Positions 39,504 through 50,343 of a DNA stretch of 64,000 bases are shown one piece after another. This DNA comes from Micrococcus sp. 2A. GTDB lineage: Bacteria; Actinomycetota; Actinomycetes; Actinomycetales; Micrococcaceae. The notes below the pieces were generated by a model. The model searched no databases, was not told the origin of the DNA, and saw only the letters and a list, made by a program, of their open reading frames with translations. The DNA is taken from NCBI RefSeq assembly GCF_039519235.1, contig NZ_CP154351.1:1488001-1552000 (forward strand). The letters run 5' to 3'. Position 1 is the stretch's first letter. Each line of letters opens with the position of its first letter. The position numbers and the translations under genes are program-made.

Positions 39504-40286
39504 TCAGCGGGTGATCGGCCGCTCCGGGACCGAGACGTCCAGCTCCTTCACACGGCGCAGGTCCGGGCCGCCGCCGTCCTCGTCCAGGAAGGCCTCGACG
39601 ACATCCCCCTTGAGGTCGGCGTGCGAGTCGTCTCCCCACACGAGGACCGTGCCGCCGTCGAGCCCGAGCCTCACCTGCCCGGGCGCGCCCGCGCCCACCG
39701 TCTCCACGCGGGAGCGGACCGCGTCCGGCAGCGTGGTGAGGACGCGGGCCGCCTCGGCGCGCACCGCCTCGTCCCCGCCGGGCAGGGGATCCGCCATGGA
39801 GGGCAGCGCGCCGACCCCGGGCGCCTCGTCCGCGATGCCGGACAGGACGGAGCCGTCCGCGAGCAGCACGTCGACCCCGTCCCCCGCCTCCTTCCGCGCC
39901 ACGGGGGTCTCCTCGCGCACGACCACCTCCACACCGGTGGGCGGCTGGGCCACGGAGCGCACCTCGGCGATGCCCGGGACGTCCGCGAGCAGGCCCTCCA
40001 CCCGGCCCGTCCCGATGCGCGGCAGCGGCTCGCCCCGCAGCGGCTCGAGACGACGCTCGACGTCGGCCCGGTCCACCAGCCGCGTGCCGGTCACCGACAC
40101 GCGGTCGACCGCGAGGACGGGAGACAAGAACAGGATCCAGGCGACGAGGGCCAGGAGCGCGGCAACGCCGGCGCCGATCGCCCAGCGGGCGGCCCGGCGC
40201 TGGCGGGCGCTGCGCCCGGGGAAGCGGACCACCGTGGACCCGGCGTCCCCCACGGGAGGCAGCGGACGGCCCGGCCGCTCGCTCAC
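39504..40286 (-). CDS. ftsQ: Cell division protein FtsQ (DivIB)
   Basis: A 260-residue bitopic divisome protein that links FtsZ-side and septal wall synthases. It has a short cytoplasmic N-terminus rich in Arg, one membrane helix (AIGAGVAALLALVAWILFLSPV, ~35-57), then a POTRA domain starting DRVSVTGTRLVDRADVERRL near residue 60 and a beta domain with VVREETPVARKE near 118. The sequence is divergent, as usual for FtsQ. The GTG start overlaps the murC stop by four bases. It is the last gene of the mraZ-ftsQ block before the ftsZ promoter region. Confidence 0.92.
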   Translation of the reverse strand: MSERPGRPLPPVGDAGSTVVRFPGRSARQRRAARWAIGAGVAALLALVAWILFLSPVLAVDRVSVTGTRLVDRADVERRLEPLRGEPLPRIGTGRVEGLLADVPGIAEVRSVAQPPTGVEVVVREETPVARKEAGDGVDVLLADGSVLSGIADEAPGVGALPSMADPLPGGDEAVRAEAARVLTTLPDAVRSRVETVGAGAPGQVRLGLDGGTVLVWGDDSHADLKGDVVEAFLDEDGGGPDLRRVKELDVSVPERPITR

Positions 40287-41767
40287 GAGGCGGGGGAGGA
40301 CGCCGTGCCCGCGTCGTCGGCCAGGGCCGCCACGAGGTCGGCGCCATGGGCGGTGACGTCGCCCGCGCCCATCGTGAGGATCACGTCGCCGTCCGCCGCA
40401 CCGCGGGCCAGCTGGGCCACGGCGGCGGCGCGGTCCTCCGCCACGGCCCGGTCTGCCGGGTCGGCGGTGGTCAGGCGGGACGCGATGAGCGAGGAGTCCA
40501 CCCCCTCCATCGGCTGCTCGCGGGCCGCGTACACGGGCAGCACGCGCACGACGTCCGCTCCGGAGAGCGCCGAGGCGAACTCGGCGGCGAACTCGCGCGT
40601 CCGGGAGAACAGGTGCGGCTGGAAGAGCACGTGCACGCGGTGCCCGTCCGCCACCGCACGGGCCGCCGAGACGGCGGCCGCCACCTCGGTGGGGTGGTGC
40701 GCATAGTCGTCGAAGACGCGCACGCCACGGCCGGCGCCGCGGAACTCGAAGCGCCGGGCGGTGCCTCGGAAGGCCTCGAGGCCGCGCACGGCGTCCTCGA
40801 ACGCCATGCCGGCCTCGACGGCGGCGAGCGCCACGGCCGCCGCGTTCAGGGCGTTGTGGCGTCCCGGCACCAGCAGCCGGACCTCCGCGGAGGTCCCGTC
40901 GGCGAGCGTGAAGCGGGCGCGCTGGCCCACCCCCGACTCCCCCGGCTCCACCGTGAGGTCCGAGACCAGCAGGTCCGGACGCACTCCGTCGCGCTCGGCG
41001 GAGCCGTAGGTGAGGACCCGCGCCGCGGTGTGGACCCGCACCCACGCGGCCAGGGCGGCCGCGCCGTCGTCGTCCAGGCACGCCACGAGTGCTCCGCCGT
41101 CCGCGGCGGCCGGCAGCCCGGCCGCGAAGTCGCGGAACACCTGGTGCACCGCCTCCTCCGTGCCGTAGTGGTCCAGGTGGTCGGCCTCCACGGTGGTGAC
41201 CACGGCGATCGTGCTGGGGTAGTTCACGAGCGTGCCGTCGGACTCGTCGGCCTCCGCGATGAACCACTCGCCCCGGCCGGCCTGGGCGTTCGTGCCGAGC
41301 CCGGCGACGGCGGCGCCGACGGCGAACGTCGGGTCCCAGCCCGCGGAGGAGAAGGCCATCGCCGCCATGGACGAGGTCGTGGTCTTGCCGTGGGTGCCGG
41401 CGACGGCGAGCACCCGGTGCCCCGCCATGGCGAGGGCGAGGCCCTCCGAGCGGTGCAGCACGCGCAGGCCGCGCTCCACGGCGGCGTCGTGCTCCGGGTT
41501 GCCCGGGCCGGCGATCGAGGAGGCGATCACGGTGGTGACGTCCTCCCCCACGTGCTCGGCCGCGTAGCCCACCGTGATGCGGGCCCCGCCCGCGGCGAGC
41601 TCGCGCATGACGGGCAGGTCCTTGGCGTCCGACCCGGAGATCGCGACGCCCTGGTCCTGGAGGATGCGCGCGACGCCGGAGACGCCGACGCCGCCGATCC
41701 CGAGCAGGTGGACGCGGCCGAGGTCGGCGAAGCGCCCCTCGGATGCGGGGGTGGTCTGGTGGCTCAT
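40283..41767 (-). CDS. murC: UDP-N-acetylmuramate--L-alanine ligase
   Basis: Adds the first residue of the peptidoglycan stem peptide. The 494-residue Mur ligase has the N-terminal [21 protein letters not shown]-binding loop near residue 18, the P-loop [15 protein letters not shown] near 122, EADESDG near 182, and the C-terminal [14 protein letters not shown] near 350 typical of MurC. It overlaps murG by four bases (ATGA) and ftsQ by four bases. Confidence 0.96.
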   Translation of the reverse strand: MSHQTTPASEGRFADLGRVHLLGIGGVGVSGVARILQDQGVAISGSDAKDLPVMRELAAGGARITVGYAAEHVGEDVTTVIASSIAGPGNPEHDAAVERGLRVLHRSEGLALAMAGHRVLAVAGTHGKTTTSSMAAMAFSSAGWDPTFAVGAAVAGLGTNAQAGRGEWFIAEADESDGTLVNYPSTIAVVTTVEADHLDHYGTEEAVHQVFRDFAAGLPAAADGGALVACLDDDGAAALAAWVRVHTAARVLTYGSAERDGVRPDLLVSDLTVEPGESGVGQRARFTLADGTSAEVRLLVPGRHNALNAAAVALAAVEAGMAFEDAVRGLEAFRGTARRFEFRGAGRGVRVFDDYAHHPTEVAAAVSAARAVADGHRVHVLFQPHLFSRTREFAAEFASALSGADVVRVLPVYAAREQPMEGVDSSLIASRLTTADPADRAVAEDRAAAVAQLARGAADGDVILTMGAGDVTAHGADLVAALADDAGTASSPAS

Positions 41768-42897
41768 CGCCGTGCTCCTTCCTGGGCCGCCGCGCGCACG
41801 AGGCCGGCCATCGTCACGTCCGCGTCCCGCACGCCCAGGCGCGCGGAGGCCTCCGCCATCGCGGACAGGCGCGCGGGGTCGGTGGCCAGGGGGATCAGCT
41901 CGCGTCGGACCCAGTCCGCGCGGAACATGTCGTCGCGCACGAGGAGGGCGCCGCCGGCCTCCACCACGGGCCCGGCGTTGAGCGCCTGCTCGCCGTTGCC
42001 CACGGGCAGCGGGACGAACACGGCGGGCAGCCCCACCGCCGAGACCTCGCACACCGTGCCGGCGCCGGAGCGGGCGACCATGAGGTCGGCGGCGGCGTAG
42101 GCCTGCTCCATGCCGCTCAGGAACTCGCGCTGGACGTAGCCGTCGCGCTGGACCCGGTGGCCGGCGTCGTCGGTGAGCTCCTTGCCTCGGCCCGTGAGGT
42201 GGAAGACCTGCAGGCCCGCTCCGAGGAGGTCGTCCAGCGACTCGCGCACGGTGCGGTTCACGGCCAGCGCACCGGAGCTGCCTCCGGTCACCACCACGGT
42301 GGTGCGCTCCGGGTCCAGGTCGAGCTCGGCGCGGGCGGCGGCCCGTGCGGCGCTGCGGTCGAGGCCTGAGATCTCCGGGCGCATGGGCATCCCGACCCAC
42401 TCCGCGCGCGGCAGGCGGGTCTGGGGCAGGGCGGTGCCGACGCGCGAGGCCCGGCGGGCGCCGAGGCGGTTGGCCAGCCCCGGCTTCGCGTTGGCCTCGT
42501 GGACCACGTACGGGATGCCGGCCCGCTGGGCGGCGAGGTACATCGGCGTGGCGACGTAGCCGCCCACGCCCACGAGCACGTCCGCCTCCCGCTCGGCGAG
42601 GATGCGGCTCGCCGCGCCGATGGCCGCGCGGAAGCGCCCCGGAAAGCGGACGACGTCCATCGAGGGGCGTCGGGGCATGGGGACGCGGTCGATGAGGTCC
42701 AGCTCGAAGCCGGCCTCGGGAACCAGGCGGGTCTCCATGCCGGAGGCGGTGCCCACCATGGTGCACACGGCGGGGGCCTGCCCCTGGTCCGCCCCCAGGG
42801 CACGGGCGATGGCGAGCATGGGCGAGATGTGGCCGGCGGTGCCGCCGCCGGCCAGGACGACGCGGAGCGGACGGTCGGTCTCGGGGATCTGCGGCAT
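41764..42897 (-). CDS. murG: UDP-GlcNAc--undecaprenyl-pyrophosphoryl-MurNAc-pentapeptide GlcNAc transferase
   Basis: Makes lipid II from lipid I at the cytoplasmic membrane face. The 377-residue GT28 enzyme has the N-terminal glycine loop [20 protein letters not shown] near residue 15, [16 protein letters not shown] near 105, the [17 protein letters not shown] donor-site loop near 203, and the [23 protein letters not shown] signature near 280. Its ATG overlaps the ftsW stop by one base (TGATG) and its stop overlaps murC. Confidence 0.96.
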   Translation of the reverse strand: MPQIPETDRPLRVVLAGGGTAGHISPMLAIARALGADQGQAPAVCTMVGTASGMETRLVPEAGFELDLIDRVPMPRRPSMDVVRFPGRFRAAIGAASRILAEREADVLVGVGGYVATPMYLAAQRAGIPYVVHEANAKPGLANRLGARRASRVGTALPQTRLPRAEWVGMPMRPEISGLDRSAARAAARAELDLDPERTTVVVTGGSSGALAVNRTVRESLDDLLGAGLQVFHLTGRGKELTDDAGHRVQRDGYVQREFLSGMEQAYAAADLMVARSGAGTVCEVSAVGLPAVFVPLPVGNGEQALNAGPVVEAGGALLVRDDMFRADWVRRELIPLATDPARLSAMAEASARLGVRDADVTMAGLVRAAAQEGARR

Positions 42898-44291
42898 CAG
42901 GACTCCTGCGGTGCACGGGTGGGGGAAGGGACGAGCGGGATGGGATCGGTCTCCGGCTCCGCCGAGTCGGTGTGCGCCCGGGAGGCGGGCCGGGCGTCCG
43001 GCACGGCGTCGGCCGCCGGCCCGTCGTCGAGGCCGGCGGCGCCGTCGTCGTCGTGGGCCAGTGCCCGCAGCTCTGCGGCGCGCTGGCGCTCGTGGCGGGC
43101 GAAGGAGAGGACCACGCCCACCGCGGCCAGGGACAGCGTGAGCGCCGAGCCGCCGTAGGAGATGAACGGCAGGGGCACGCCCACCACGGGGATCATCCCG
43201 GAGACCATGGCGATGTTCACGAAGGCCTGTCCCACGAGCCACGCGAGGATCCCCCACGTGGTCAGGCGGATGAACGTGGACGTGGTGCGGGCGGCCACGC
43301 GGTACATGCCGACGGCCAGGGCGGCGAACGCCAGGATCACGGCGAGGGTGCCGACGAGGCCGAGCTCCTCGCCCAGGATGGTGAAGATGAAGTCGTTCTC
43401 CGCCTCCGGGATGTAGCTCCACTTCTGGCGGGACTGGCCGAGGCCCACCCCCCACCAGCCGCCCGAGGCGAGCGCGAACATGCCGTGGTCCGGCTGGAAG
43501 CACGGGTCCGTGGGGAAGTCGCAGATCCCGCGCCACGCCTGCACGCGCACCATGCGGTGCTGGGCGAACACGGTCATCAGGATCGCCCCCACCGTCACCA
43601 CGGCTCCGGAGACGAGGAACACCCCCCGGTGGGTGCCGGCCACGAAGAGGACGGTCATGAGGACGAGGGCGAGGATGAGGGCGGTGCCGAGGTCCCGGCC
43701 GGCGAGCACGAGGCCGATCAGGAGCGCGGCCATGGGGAGCACGGGCAGCAGCGCGTGCTTGACGTGGGAGATGAGGCGGGCCTTGCGTTCCAGCACGGCC
43801 CCGCTCCACAGCGCGAGGGCGAGCTTGGCCGCCTCCGAGGGCTGCATCCGGAAGCCGCCGATGCCGAGCCAGTTGCGGTTGCCGCCGACCTCCACGCCCA
43901 GCGGGGTGAAGGCCACGAGCACCAGGAGCAGGATCGCCATGCCGATCGCCGGCCACGCCAGCGCCTTCAGCACCCGCAGGGGCGTGAGGGAGAACCCGAT
44001 GAGCACGGCCACGCCCACGCCGGCCCACATGAGCTGGCGCAGGAACAGGTCGTAGGAGCCTCCGCCGGTGCCGATGGCCTCGACCGAGGACGAGGAGAGG
44101 ACCATCACGAGGCCCAGCACGGTCAGGAGGGCCGCGCTGGTCCCGATCAGGAACGCGGAGAGGTCCAGGGCGCGGGCGCCCTCCAGGCCCGCCCAGACCC
44201 GGGTCATCGGGCTGCCGGGGCGGGCAAGACGGCCCGGGGCGCCGTGCGCTCCGCGCGTCGCCGCCGGGCGGCTCGGTGCGGTGTGCGGCAT
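42897..44291 (-). CDS. ftsW: Septal peptidoglycan polymerase FtsW (SEDS family)
   Basis: Polymerises lipid II into glycan strands at the septum, working with FtsI. The 464-residue protein has about ten membrane segments from residue ~45 to ~400. Typical SEDS motifs are [24 protein letters not shown] near 140, the [10 protein letters not shown] stretch near 200 with the likely catalytic Asp, and [18 protein letters not shown] near 300, then [10 protein letters not shown] near 375. The C-terminal 60 residues are charged and Ala/Pro-rich. The ATG at 44291 has GAGGAG upstream; an in-frame ATG 28 codons later is possible. It lies 32 bases after murD. Confidence 0.95.
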   Translation of the reverse strand: MPHTAPSRPAATRGAHGAPGRLARPGSPMTRVWAGLEGARALDLSAFLIGTSAALLTVLGLVMVLSSSSVEAIGTGGGSYDLFLRQLMWAGVGVAVLIGFSLTPLRVLKALAWPAIGMAILLLVLVAFTPLGVEVGGNRNWLGIGGFRMQPSEAAKLALALWSGAVLERKARLISHVKHALLPVLPMAALLIGLVLAGRDLGTALILALVLMTVLFVAGTHRGVFLVSGAVVTVGAILMTVFAQHRMVRVQAWRGICDFPTDPCFQPDHGMFALASGGWWGVGLGQSRQKWSYIPEAENDFIFTILGEELGLVGTLAVILAFAALAVGMYRVAARTTSTFIRLTTWGILAWLVGQAFVNIAMVSGMIPVVGVPLPFISYGGSALTLSLAAVGVVLSFARHERQRAAELRALAHDDDGAAGLDDGPAADAVPDARPASRAHTDSAEPETDPIPLVPSPTRAPQES

Positions 44292-44323
44292 GGTGCTCCT
44301 CGGGGTGGCGGTCGGTCGGGTGG

Positions 44324-45922
44324 TCAGGACGGGTCCGGGGCGTCGGGGCCGGGGCCCTCGCCGTCCACGTCCCAGCCGTGCTCCTGCATCAGGGCCGCGA
44401 CGGAGGCGATGAAGCTGTCTCCGCGCTCGGCGTACGAGCGGAACTGGTCCATGGACGCCGCGGCCGGCGCCATGAGGACGGTGTCCCCCGGCCGGGCGAG
44501 CCTGTCCGCGAGCCGCACGGCCTCGGCCATGACGGCCGGGCCGTCCGGCGATCCGGCGCCGTCGGCGGCCGCCAGCGGCGCGTGGACGGGCACGTCCGGG
44601 GCGTGGGCCGCGAGGGCCGCGCGCAGCACGGAGGTGTCCGTGCCGAGCAGGACCACGGCGCGCAGCCGCCTCGCGTGCGTGCTCACGAGCTCGTCGAAGG
44701 TCACGCCCTTGGGCAGTCCGCCCGCGAGCCAGACGATCGATGTGAACGCGGCCAGGGAGGCGTCGGCGGCGTGGGGGTTCGTGGCCTTGGAGTCGTTCAC
44801 CCACATCACGTCGCGGGAGGTGGCCACGAGCTGGATGCGGTGCTCGCCGCGGTCGTAGCCGCGCAGGCCCTCCGCGACGGCCTCGGGGCTCACGCCCACG
44901 GCACGGGTGAGCGCGGCGGCGGCCGCGGCGTTCGCCACCGTGTGCTTCGGGGCGACGGTGCCCAGGTCGGAGCGCGCGGCGAGGGCGACGGCCTCGTGCC
45001 GGCGGTTCTCGGTGAAGGCGCGGTCCACGAGGATGCCGTCCACCATGCCCACCGTGGACAGCCCGGGGGTGCCCGTGGTGAAGGCGATTGCGCGGCAGCC
45101 CTCCTGCACGTCCGCGCGCTCCACGAGGGTGCGCGTCAGGGCGTCGGCCTCGTTGTAGACACAGGCCACGCGAGCGTTCTGATAGACCTTGCCCTTGTCC
45201 GCGGCGTAGGCCTCCAGGGAGCCGTGCCAGTCGACGTGGTCCTCGGCGAGGTTGAGCACGGCGGCGGCGGCCGGGGCGAGGCTGTGCGTCCAGTGCAGCT
45301 GGAAGCTCGAGAGCTCGAGGGCGAGGACGTCGAAGCCCTCGGGGTCGCGGACGGCGTCGAGCACGGGCGTGCCCACGTTGCCGCACGCGATCGCGCGGCG
45401 CCCGTCGGCGCGCAGGATGGCCTCGACCATCGTCACGGTGGTCGTCTTGCCGTTGGTGCCCGTGAGGCAGACCCACTCGGCGGTCGGGCGGCCGGGCCGC
45501 TCCCGCACGCGCCAGGCCAGCTCGATGTCCGACCAGATCGGCAGGCCGGCGGCGTGCGCCTCCATGAGCAGCGGCTGGTCCGGGCGCCAGCCCGGGGAGG
45601 TCACGACGAGGTCCGCCGGCTCCCCGGCCACGGCGGGCAGGGAGCGGGTCGCCTCGGCGTCGAGGAGCACCTCGGAGACGCCGACGATGCGCAGGGTCTC
45701 CGCGCGGGCCTGGTTCTCCGGGCCGTCGTTGCCGTCCACCACCGTCACGACGGCGCCGAGCTCGGCCAGCGTGTCCGCCACGGAGAATCCGCTGACGCCC
45801 AGCCCGGTGACCACGACGCGCAGGCCGCGCCAGCCCGGCGCGTCCCACCCGTGCAGGGACTCCGTGCGGGGGGTGTCCGCACGGGGGCTCAGCACGGGGC
45901 CCATCCCCTCGACGACGCTCAC
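44324..45922 (-). CDS. murD: UDP-N-acetylmuramoyl-L-alanine--D-glutamate ligase
   Basis: Adds D-glutamate to the stem peptide. The 532-residue protein has [21 protein letters not shown] near residue 33, the P-loop [19 protein letters not shown] near 145, LELSSFQL near 190, [12 protein letters not shown] near 210 and the [11 protein letters not shown] motif near 362. It is longer than the usual ~450-480 residues because of an N-terminal extension and acidic C-terminus. GTG 45922 overlaps the mraY stop by four bases; an internal ATG a few codons downstream is an alternative. Confidence 0.95.
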   Translation of the reverse strand: MSVVEGMGPVLSPRADTPRTESLHGWDAPGWRGLRVVVTGLGVSGFSVADTLAELGAVVTVVDGNDGPENQARAETLRIVGVSEVLLDAEATRSLPAVAGEPADLVVTSPGWRPDQPLLMEAHAAGLPIWSDIELAWRVRERPGRPTAEWVCLTGTNGKTTTVTMVEAILRADGRRAIACGNVGTPVLDAVRDPEGFDVLALELSSFQLHWTHSLAPAAAAVLNLAEDHVDWHGSLEAYAADKGKVYQNARVACVYNEADALTRTLVERADVQEGCRAIAFTTGTPGLSTVGMVDGILVDRAFTENRRHEAVALAARSDLGTVAPKHTVANAAAAAALTRAVGVSPEAVAEGLRGYDRGEHRIQLVATSRDVMWVNDSKATNPHAADASLAAFTSIVWLAGGLPKGVTFDELVSTHARRLRAVVLLGTDTSVLRAALAAHAPDVPVHAPLAAADGAGSPDGPAVMAEAVRLADRLARPGDTVLMAPAAASMDQFRSYAERGDSFIASVAALMQEHGWDVDGEGPGPDAPDPS

Positions 45923-47046
45923 GGGGTCACCCCGGCGAGGCCGCCCTGGGCGAGCAGCCACTCGCCGTAGAAGACGGCGAGGGCGGCGATGACGCACATC
46001 AGCGCCACGAGCCAGAACCGGACCACCACGGTGACCTCGGCCCAGCCCTTCAGCTCGAAGTGGTGCTGCAGCGGCGCCATGAGGAACACGCGCTTGCCGC
46101 CGGAGATCTTGAACCAGCCCACCTGGATGATCACGGAGAGGGTGATGGCCACCATGAGGCCGGCGAGCAGCACCACGAGGATCTCGGTGCGCGTGAAGAT
46201 CGCGAAGCCGGCGAGGGCGCCGCCGAGGCCGAGGGAGCCGGTGTCGCCCATGAAGATCTTGGCCGGCGAGGTGTTCCACCACAGGAAGCCGAGCAGCGCG
46301 CCGGTGAGCACGGCGGCCAGCAGGGCGAGGTCCATGGGGTCGCGGACCTCGTAGCACCCGGGCGCTCCGCCGAGCCCGCAGTGCTGGCTCGCCTGGAACA
46401 GGGACATGAGCACGTACGCGCCGGTCGCCATGGCGGTCGCGCCCGTGGCCAGGCCGTCCAGGCCGTCCGTGAGGTTCACCGCGTTCGTGGTGGCGGTGGT
46501 GATGAGGTTGGACCAGATCACGAACAGCACCACGGCCAGCACGGGGCCGGCGAAGGCGAGGTCGAGCCACGGCACGTCGCGCACGAAGGAGACCGCGGTG
46601 GAGGCGGGGGTGAGGCCCCGCTCGTCGCGGAAGTTCAGGGCCAGCAGCGCGAACGCGGTGCCGATCAGCGCCTGCAGGATGATCTTGCCGCGCGCCGTGA
46701 GGCCGAGGGACTGCTGCTTCGTGATCTTCGTGAAGTCGTCCACGAAGCCCACGAACGCCATGCCGACGGTCAGGAACAGCAGGATCAGGCCCGACGCCGT
46801 GGGGCCGGCCATGGGGCTGCCGATCAGGGCGAGCACCGCGTGCGTGAGGAGGTAGCCGAGCACGAGCGCCCCGATGATCACGGCGCCGCCCATGGTGGGC
46901 GTGCCGCGCTTGGTCTTGTGCGTGGTGGGACCGTCGTCACGGATGAACTGGCCGTACCCCTTCCGCACGAGGAACCGGATGAACAGGGGGGTGCCGACGA
47001 TCGAGAGGATCAGGCCGAGGAGGCCACCGACGAGAAGGCCGATCAC
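45919..47046 (-). CDS. mraY: Phospho-N-acetylmuramoyl-pentapeptide transferase
   Basis: Makes lipid I by joining the UDP-MurNAc-pentapeptide to undecaprenyl phosphate. The 375-residue protein has ten membrane helices and the family motifs THKTKRGTPTMGG near residue 42, GFVDDFTKI near 98, NLTDGLDGLATG near 190, FMGDTGSLGLGG near 265 and APLQHHFELKGWAE near 330, with the catalytic Asp/His residues in place. GTG 47046 overlaps the murF stop by four bases. Confidence 0.97.
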   Translation of the reverse strand: MIGLLVGGLLGLILSIVGTPLFIRFLVRKGYGQFIRDDGPTTHKTKRGTPTMGGAVIIGALVLGYLLTHAVLALIGSPMAGPTASGLILLFLTVGMAFVGFVDDFTKITKQQSLGLTARGKIILQALIGTAFALLALNFRDERGLTPASTAVSFVRDVPWLDLAFAGPVLAVVLFVIWSNLITTATTNAVNLTDGLDGLATGATAMATGAYVLMSLFQASQHCGLGGAPGCYEVRDPMDLALLAAVLTGALLGFLWWNTSPAKIFMGDTGSLGLGGALAGFAIFTRTEILVVLLAGLMVAITLSVIIQVGWFKISGGKRVFLMAPLQHHFELKGWAEVTVVVRFWLVALMCVIAALAVFYGEWLLAQGGLAGVTP

Positions 47047-48566
47047 GGGCGGGGCTCCTTGAGAGACGGGACGGAGGGGGAGGCGGAGGGGTCGACGTCC
47101 GCGGTCGCGAGCCGCTCGCCGAGGGCGGCCAGACCGACCCCGTTCGAGGACTTCACGAGCACGATGTCGCCGGGCTCGAGGCGCGCGGCGAGGAACGCCT
47201 CGGCCTGCGCGGCGTCGTCCACGAAGTGGGCCTCCTCGCCCCAGCTGCCCTCGTTGAGGGCGGCGAGGTAGAGGGGGCGCGCGCCGGCGCCGACCACGAG
47301 CAGCTGGGCGATGTTCAGGCGCACGACGGACTCGCCCACGAGGGTGTGCTCGCGCACGCGGGCGTCGCCCAGCTCGAGCATCTCGCCGAGGACGGCCCAC
47401 GTGCGGCGCCCCGTGGAGCGGCCGAGCGTGGCCAGGGTCCGCAGGGCGGCGCGCATGGACTCGGGGTTGGCGTTGTACGCGTCGTTGATGACCGTGACGC
47501 CGTCCGCGCGGTCCGTGCGCTCCATGCGGAAGCGGCTCGTGGGGCCGAGCCCGTCGAGGACGCGGGCGATCTCGGCGGGCTCCATGCCCGCGGCGTGGGC
47601 GGCCGCGGCCGCCGCGAGAGCGTTGGAGGCGTGGTGGGCGCCCGTCAGGCCCGAGCGGACCGGGTGGCGGGGCGCGTCGAGGTCGGCGCCGACCTGGAGG
47701 TCGAACTCGGGACGCTCCTCCGCGTCCATGCGCAGGTCGCGGGCGGCCACGAGGGCGGCGGCGCGGCCCGCGGCGACGTCCTCGGCCACGGTGGCGAGGG
47801 CGTCCTCGTCGGCGGAGAACCAGGTGACGGGGGCCTGGGTGCGGGAGGCCATCGCGGCGACCTTCGGGTCGTCCCGGTTGAGGATCGCGACGCCGTCGGC
47901 GGCCAGCGCCTCGACGAGCTCGCCCTTCGTCGTGGCGATGTTCTCCACCCCGCCGAAGCTGCCCGCGTGGGCGGTGCCCACCATGAGCACCACGCCGACG
48001 TCCGGCTGCACGATGTCGCACAGATAGGCGATGTTGCCGACGTGGTCGGCCCCCATCTCCACGATCAGGAAGCGCGTGTCCAGCTCGGCGCGGAAGGCCG
48101 TCAGCGGCACGCCGACCTCGCCGTTGAAGGATCCGACGGGGGCGACGGTGGGGCCCTGCGTGGACAGCAGGGCCGCCAGCAGGTCCTTCGTCGTGGTCTT
48201 GCCGGCCGAGCCGGTGATCCCGACGACGGTGGTCTCGGAGTGCGCGCGGATGCGGCGGATCACCTCGCGGGCGAGGGCGCCCATCGCGAGCACCGCATCC
48301 GGCACGACGATCGCGGGATGCTCCGCGCCGTCGGGGGCGTGGGTGACGCGCTCGGCCAGCACCGCGGAGGCGCCGGCGGCGAGGGCCTCGTCGATGAAGT
48401 CGTGGCCGTCGGCGCTCTCCCCCGGCTTCGCGATGTAGAGCGTGCCGGCCCCCTCCACCTGCCGGGAGTCCGGGGTGGCGTGCACGAGCACGGTCTCGGG
48501 GTCGAGGGCGGCGGTGAGCGCGCCGGAGACGGCGTCGGCGATCTGGGCGGCGGTGAGAGCGATCAT
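47043..48566 (-). CDS. murF: UDP-MurNAc-tripeptide--D-alanyl-D-alanine ligase
   Basis: Adds D-Ala-D-Ala, completing the pentapeptide. The 507-residue protein shows the N-terminal DSRQVEGAGTLYIAKPGE segment near residue 32, the P-loop VGITGSAGKTTTKDLLAALL near 110, EMGADHVGNIAYL near 165, and VINDAYNANPESMRAAL near 360, the hallmark of MurF. ATG 48566 overlaps the murE stop by four bases (ATGA). The acidic/Ser-rich end runs into mraY. Confidence 0.96.
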   Translation of the reverse strand: MIALTAAQIADAVSGALTAALDPETVLVHATPDSRQVEGAGTLYIAKPGESADGHDFIDEALAAGASAVLAERVTHAPDGAEHPAIVVPDAVLAMGALAREVIRRIRAHSETTVVGITGSAGKTTTKDLLAALLSTQGPTVAPVGSFNGEVGVPLTAFRAELDTRFLIVEMGADHVGNIAYLCDIVQPDVGVVLMVGTAHAGSFGGVENIATTKGELVEALAADGVAILNRDDPKVAAMASRTQAPVTWFSADEDALATVAEDVAAGRAAALVAARDLRMDAEERPEFDLQVGADLDAPRHPVRSGLTGAHHASNALAAAAAAHAAGMEPAEIARVLDGLGPTSRFRMERTDRADGVTVINDAYNANPESMRAALRTLATLGRSTGRRTWAVLGEMLELGDARVREHTLVGESVVRLNIAQLLVVGAGARPLYLAALNEGSWGEEAHFVDDAAQAEAFLAARLEPGDIVLVKSSNGVGLAALGERLATADVDPSASPSVPSLKEPRP

Positions 48567-50305
48567 GACGGGTCGACCTTACCCCCGGAGGACGCCTGCG
48601 ACCGGCCCCTCGTGCGCTCGGCCAGCGCGGAGCGCAGCTCGACGCGGTCGTCCAGCGGCACGGCCACGCCGTCGAAGTCCTGCTCCGTCTCGTGGCCGCG
48701 GCCGGCCACGAGGATGCCGTCCGCGTCCCCCGCGAGCTCCACGGCCCGCCGAATCGCCGCGGCGCGCGGGACGACCTCCTCCACGAGCACCGTGCGGCCC
48801 TCGGCCGCCGCACGGGCGGCCTGCTCGCGGGCACCCGCGAGCACGGCGCCGCGGATGGGCGCGGGGTCCTCCGAGTGGGGCGTGTCGTCCGTGACGATCA
48901 CGACGTCGGCGTGGTCGACGGCGATCCGCCCCATGAGCGGACGCTTCGTGACGTCGCGGTCGCCCGTGGCGCCGAAGACGATGAGCGTGCGCCCCGTCCG
49001 GCCGCCGGCCGCGCGGGCGTCCGAGAGGGAGGTGAGCGCCTGGACCATGCCGTCGGGGTTGTGGGCGAAGTCCACCACGGCGTCCGGCTCGCGCCCCACG
49101 ACCTCCATGCGGCCGGGGACGGCCGCGGCGAACGGGCCCTCCCCCGCCGGGACGTCCAGCACGGCCTCGAGCGCGTCCAGCTGGTCCTCCCCGACGGCGT
49201 GCAGCACCAGGAGGGCCGCGAGCGCGGCGTTGGCCGCGTTGAAGCGCCCGGGCAGGCCCACGGAGGCCCGCAGGACCCGCCCCGACGCGGCGTGGTGCAG
49301 GGTGAACCGGTGGCCGAGGCCGTCCGGCGTCAGCTCCGTGATCGCCCAGTCCGCGCGGAAGTCCGGGTCCTCCTCGGCGAGCGCGCCGGGCACGGGGGCC
49401 GCGGGGCCGAGCGCGAGCGTGGTCACGGGCGCCTGCGCGGCCCGTGCCATGGACAGGCCCCAGCGGGGGCCCTCGCCGCCGTCGACGGTGATGACGGCGC
49501 GGTCCGTGCGGTCGGCGTCGAAGAGCCCGGCCTTGGCCGCGAAGTACTCGTCCATGGAGCCGTGCAGGTCCAGGTGGTCCTGCGTGAGGTTCGTGAAGCC
49601 GGCCACGGCGTACCGCAGCCCCGCGATGCGCCGGTAGGAGACGGCGTGCGAGGAGACCTCCATGACCGTGGTGTCCACGCCCTCCTCACGCATGAGCGCC
49701 ATGAGGGCGTGCAGCTGGGTGGACTCCGGGGTGGTGAGGGTGGAGGGCACCGTGCGCTCCCCCGCGCGGGTGAGGATGGTGCCGATGATCCCGCTGCGGC
49801 GCCCGAGCGCCTCGAGCAGCGCGGCGGCGAGGAAGCTCGTGGTGGTCTTGCCGTTCGTGCCCGTCACGCCCACCAGTCGGGGCCCCGCATCCAGGCCCCG
49901 GCCGTAGACCGCCGCCGCCGCCACGCCGGCGGCGGTGCGCACTGACTCCACGTCCAGGACGGGCACGGCGTCGCGACCGGCCTCGGCCAGCAGCCGCACG
50001 CCGGCGGCGTCGGTGAGAACGGCGCGGGCGCCCGCGTCGAGGGCGGCCCCCGCGAACGCGGCGCCGTGGGCACGCGCACCGGGCAGGGCGATGTAGAGGT
50101 CGCCGGGGCGGACGACCCGTGAGTCGAGGGACGCCCCCGTGAGGCCCGCGGCGGGCGCCTCGCCGTGCACGCGGGCAGGCTGCCCGGCGGTCTCGAGAGC
50201 GCTCAGGAGGGCGTCCCACGGCAGCGGGTCCACGTGCGCGGGTCGGAACGCCCCGTCCTGCTCCGCCGGGCTCAGCGGCGCCTCGGGTCCGGGCGTCTGC
50301 GTCAT
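48563..50305 (-). CDS. murE: UDP-MurNAc-L-Ala-D-Glu ligase MurE, probably L-lysine type
   Basis: Adds the third residue of the stem peptide, which sets the wall chemotype. The 580-residue protein has SLDSRVVRPGDLYIALPGARAHG-type uracil-domain sequence near residue 65, the P-loop [15 protein letters not shown] near 152, TTPESTQLH near 190, NLTQDHLDLHGSMDEYF near 240 and DFAHNPDGM near 413. The amino-acid selectivity loop reads DDTPHSEDP (D474-T475-P476-H477), not the DNPR typical of diaminopimelate-adding enzymes. This fits an L-lysine wall such as that of Micrococcus. It has GGAG six bases before the ATG and lies 38 bases after ftsI. Confidence 0.95.
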   Translation of the reverse strand: MTQTPGPEAPLSPAEQDGAFRPAHVDPLPWDALLSALETAGQPARVHGEAPAAGLTGASLDSRVVRPGDLYIALPGARAHGAAFAGAALDAGARAVLTDAAGVRLLAEAGRDAVPVLDVESVRTAAGVAAAAVYGRGLDAGPRLVGVTGTNGKTTTSFLAAALLEALGRRSGIIGTILTRAGERTVPSTLTTPESTQLHALMALMREEGVDTTVMEVSSHAVSYRRIAGLRYAVAGFTNLTQDHLDLHGSMDEYFAAKAGLFDADRTDRAVITVDGGEGPRWGLSMARAAQAPVTTLALGPAAPVPGALAEEDPDFRADWAITELTPDGLGHRFTLHHAASGRVLRASVGLPGRFNAANAALAALLVLHAVGEDQLDALEAVLDVPAGEGPFAAAVPGRMEVVGREPDAVVDFAHNPDGMVQALTSLSDARAAGGRTGRTLIVFGATGDRDVTKRPLMGRIAVDHADVVIVTDDTPHSEDPAPIRGAVLAGAREQAARAAAEGRTVLVEEVVPRAAAIRRAVELAGDADGILVAGRGHETEQDFDGVAVPLDDRVELRSALAERTRGRSQASSGGKVDPS

Positions 50306-50343
50306 GGGGTGCTCCTCCGTGCTCGTCACTGTCTGTCCTCGCG

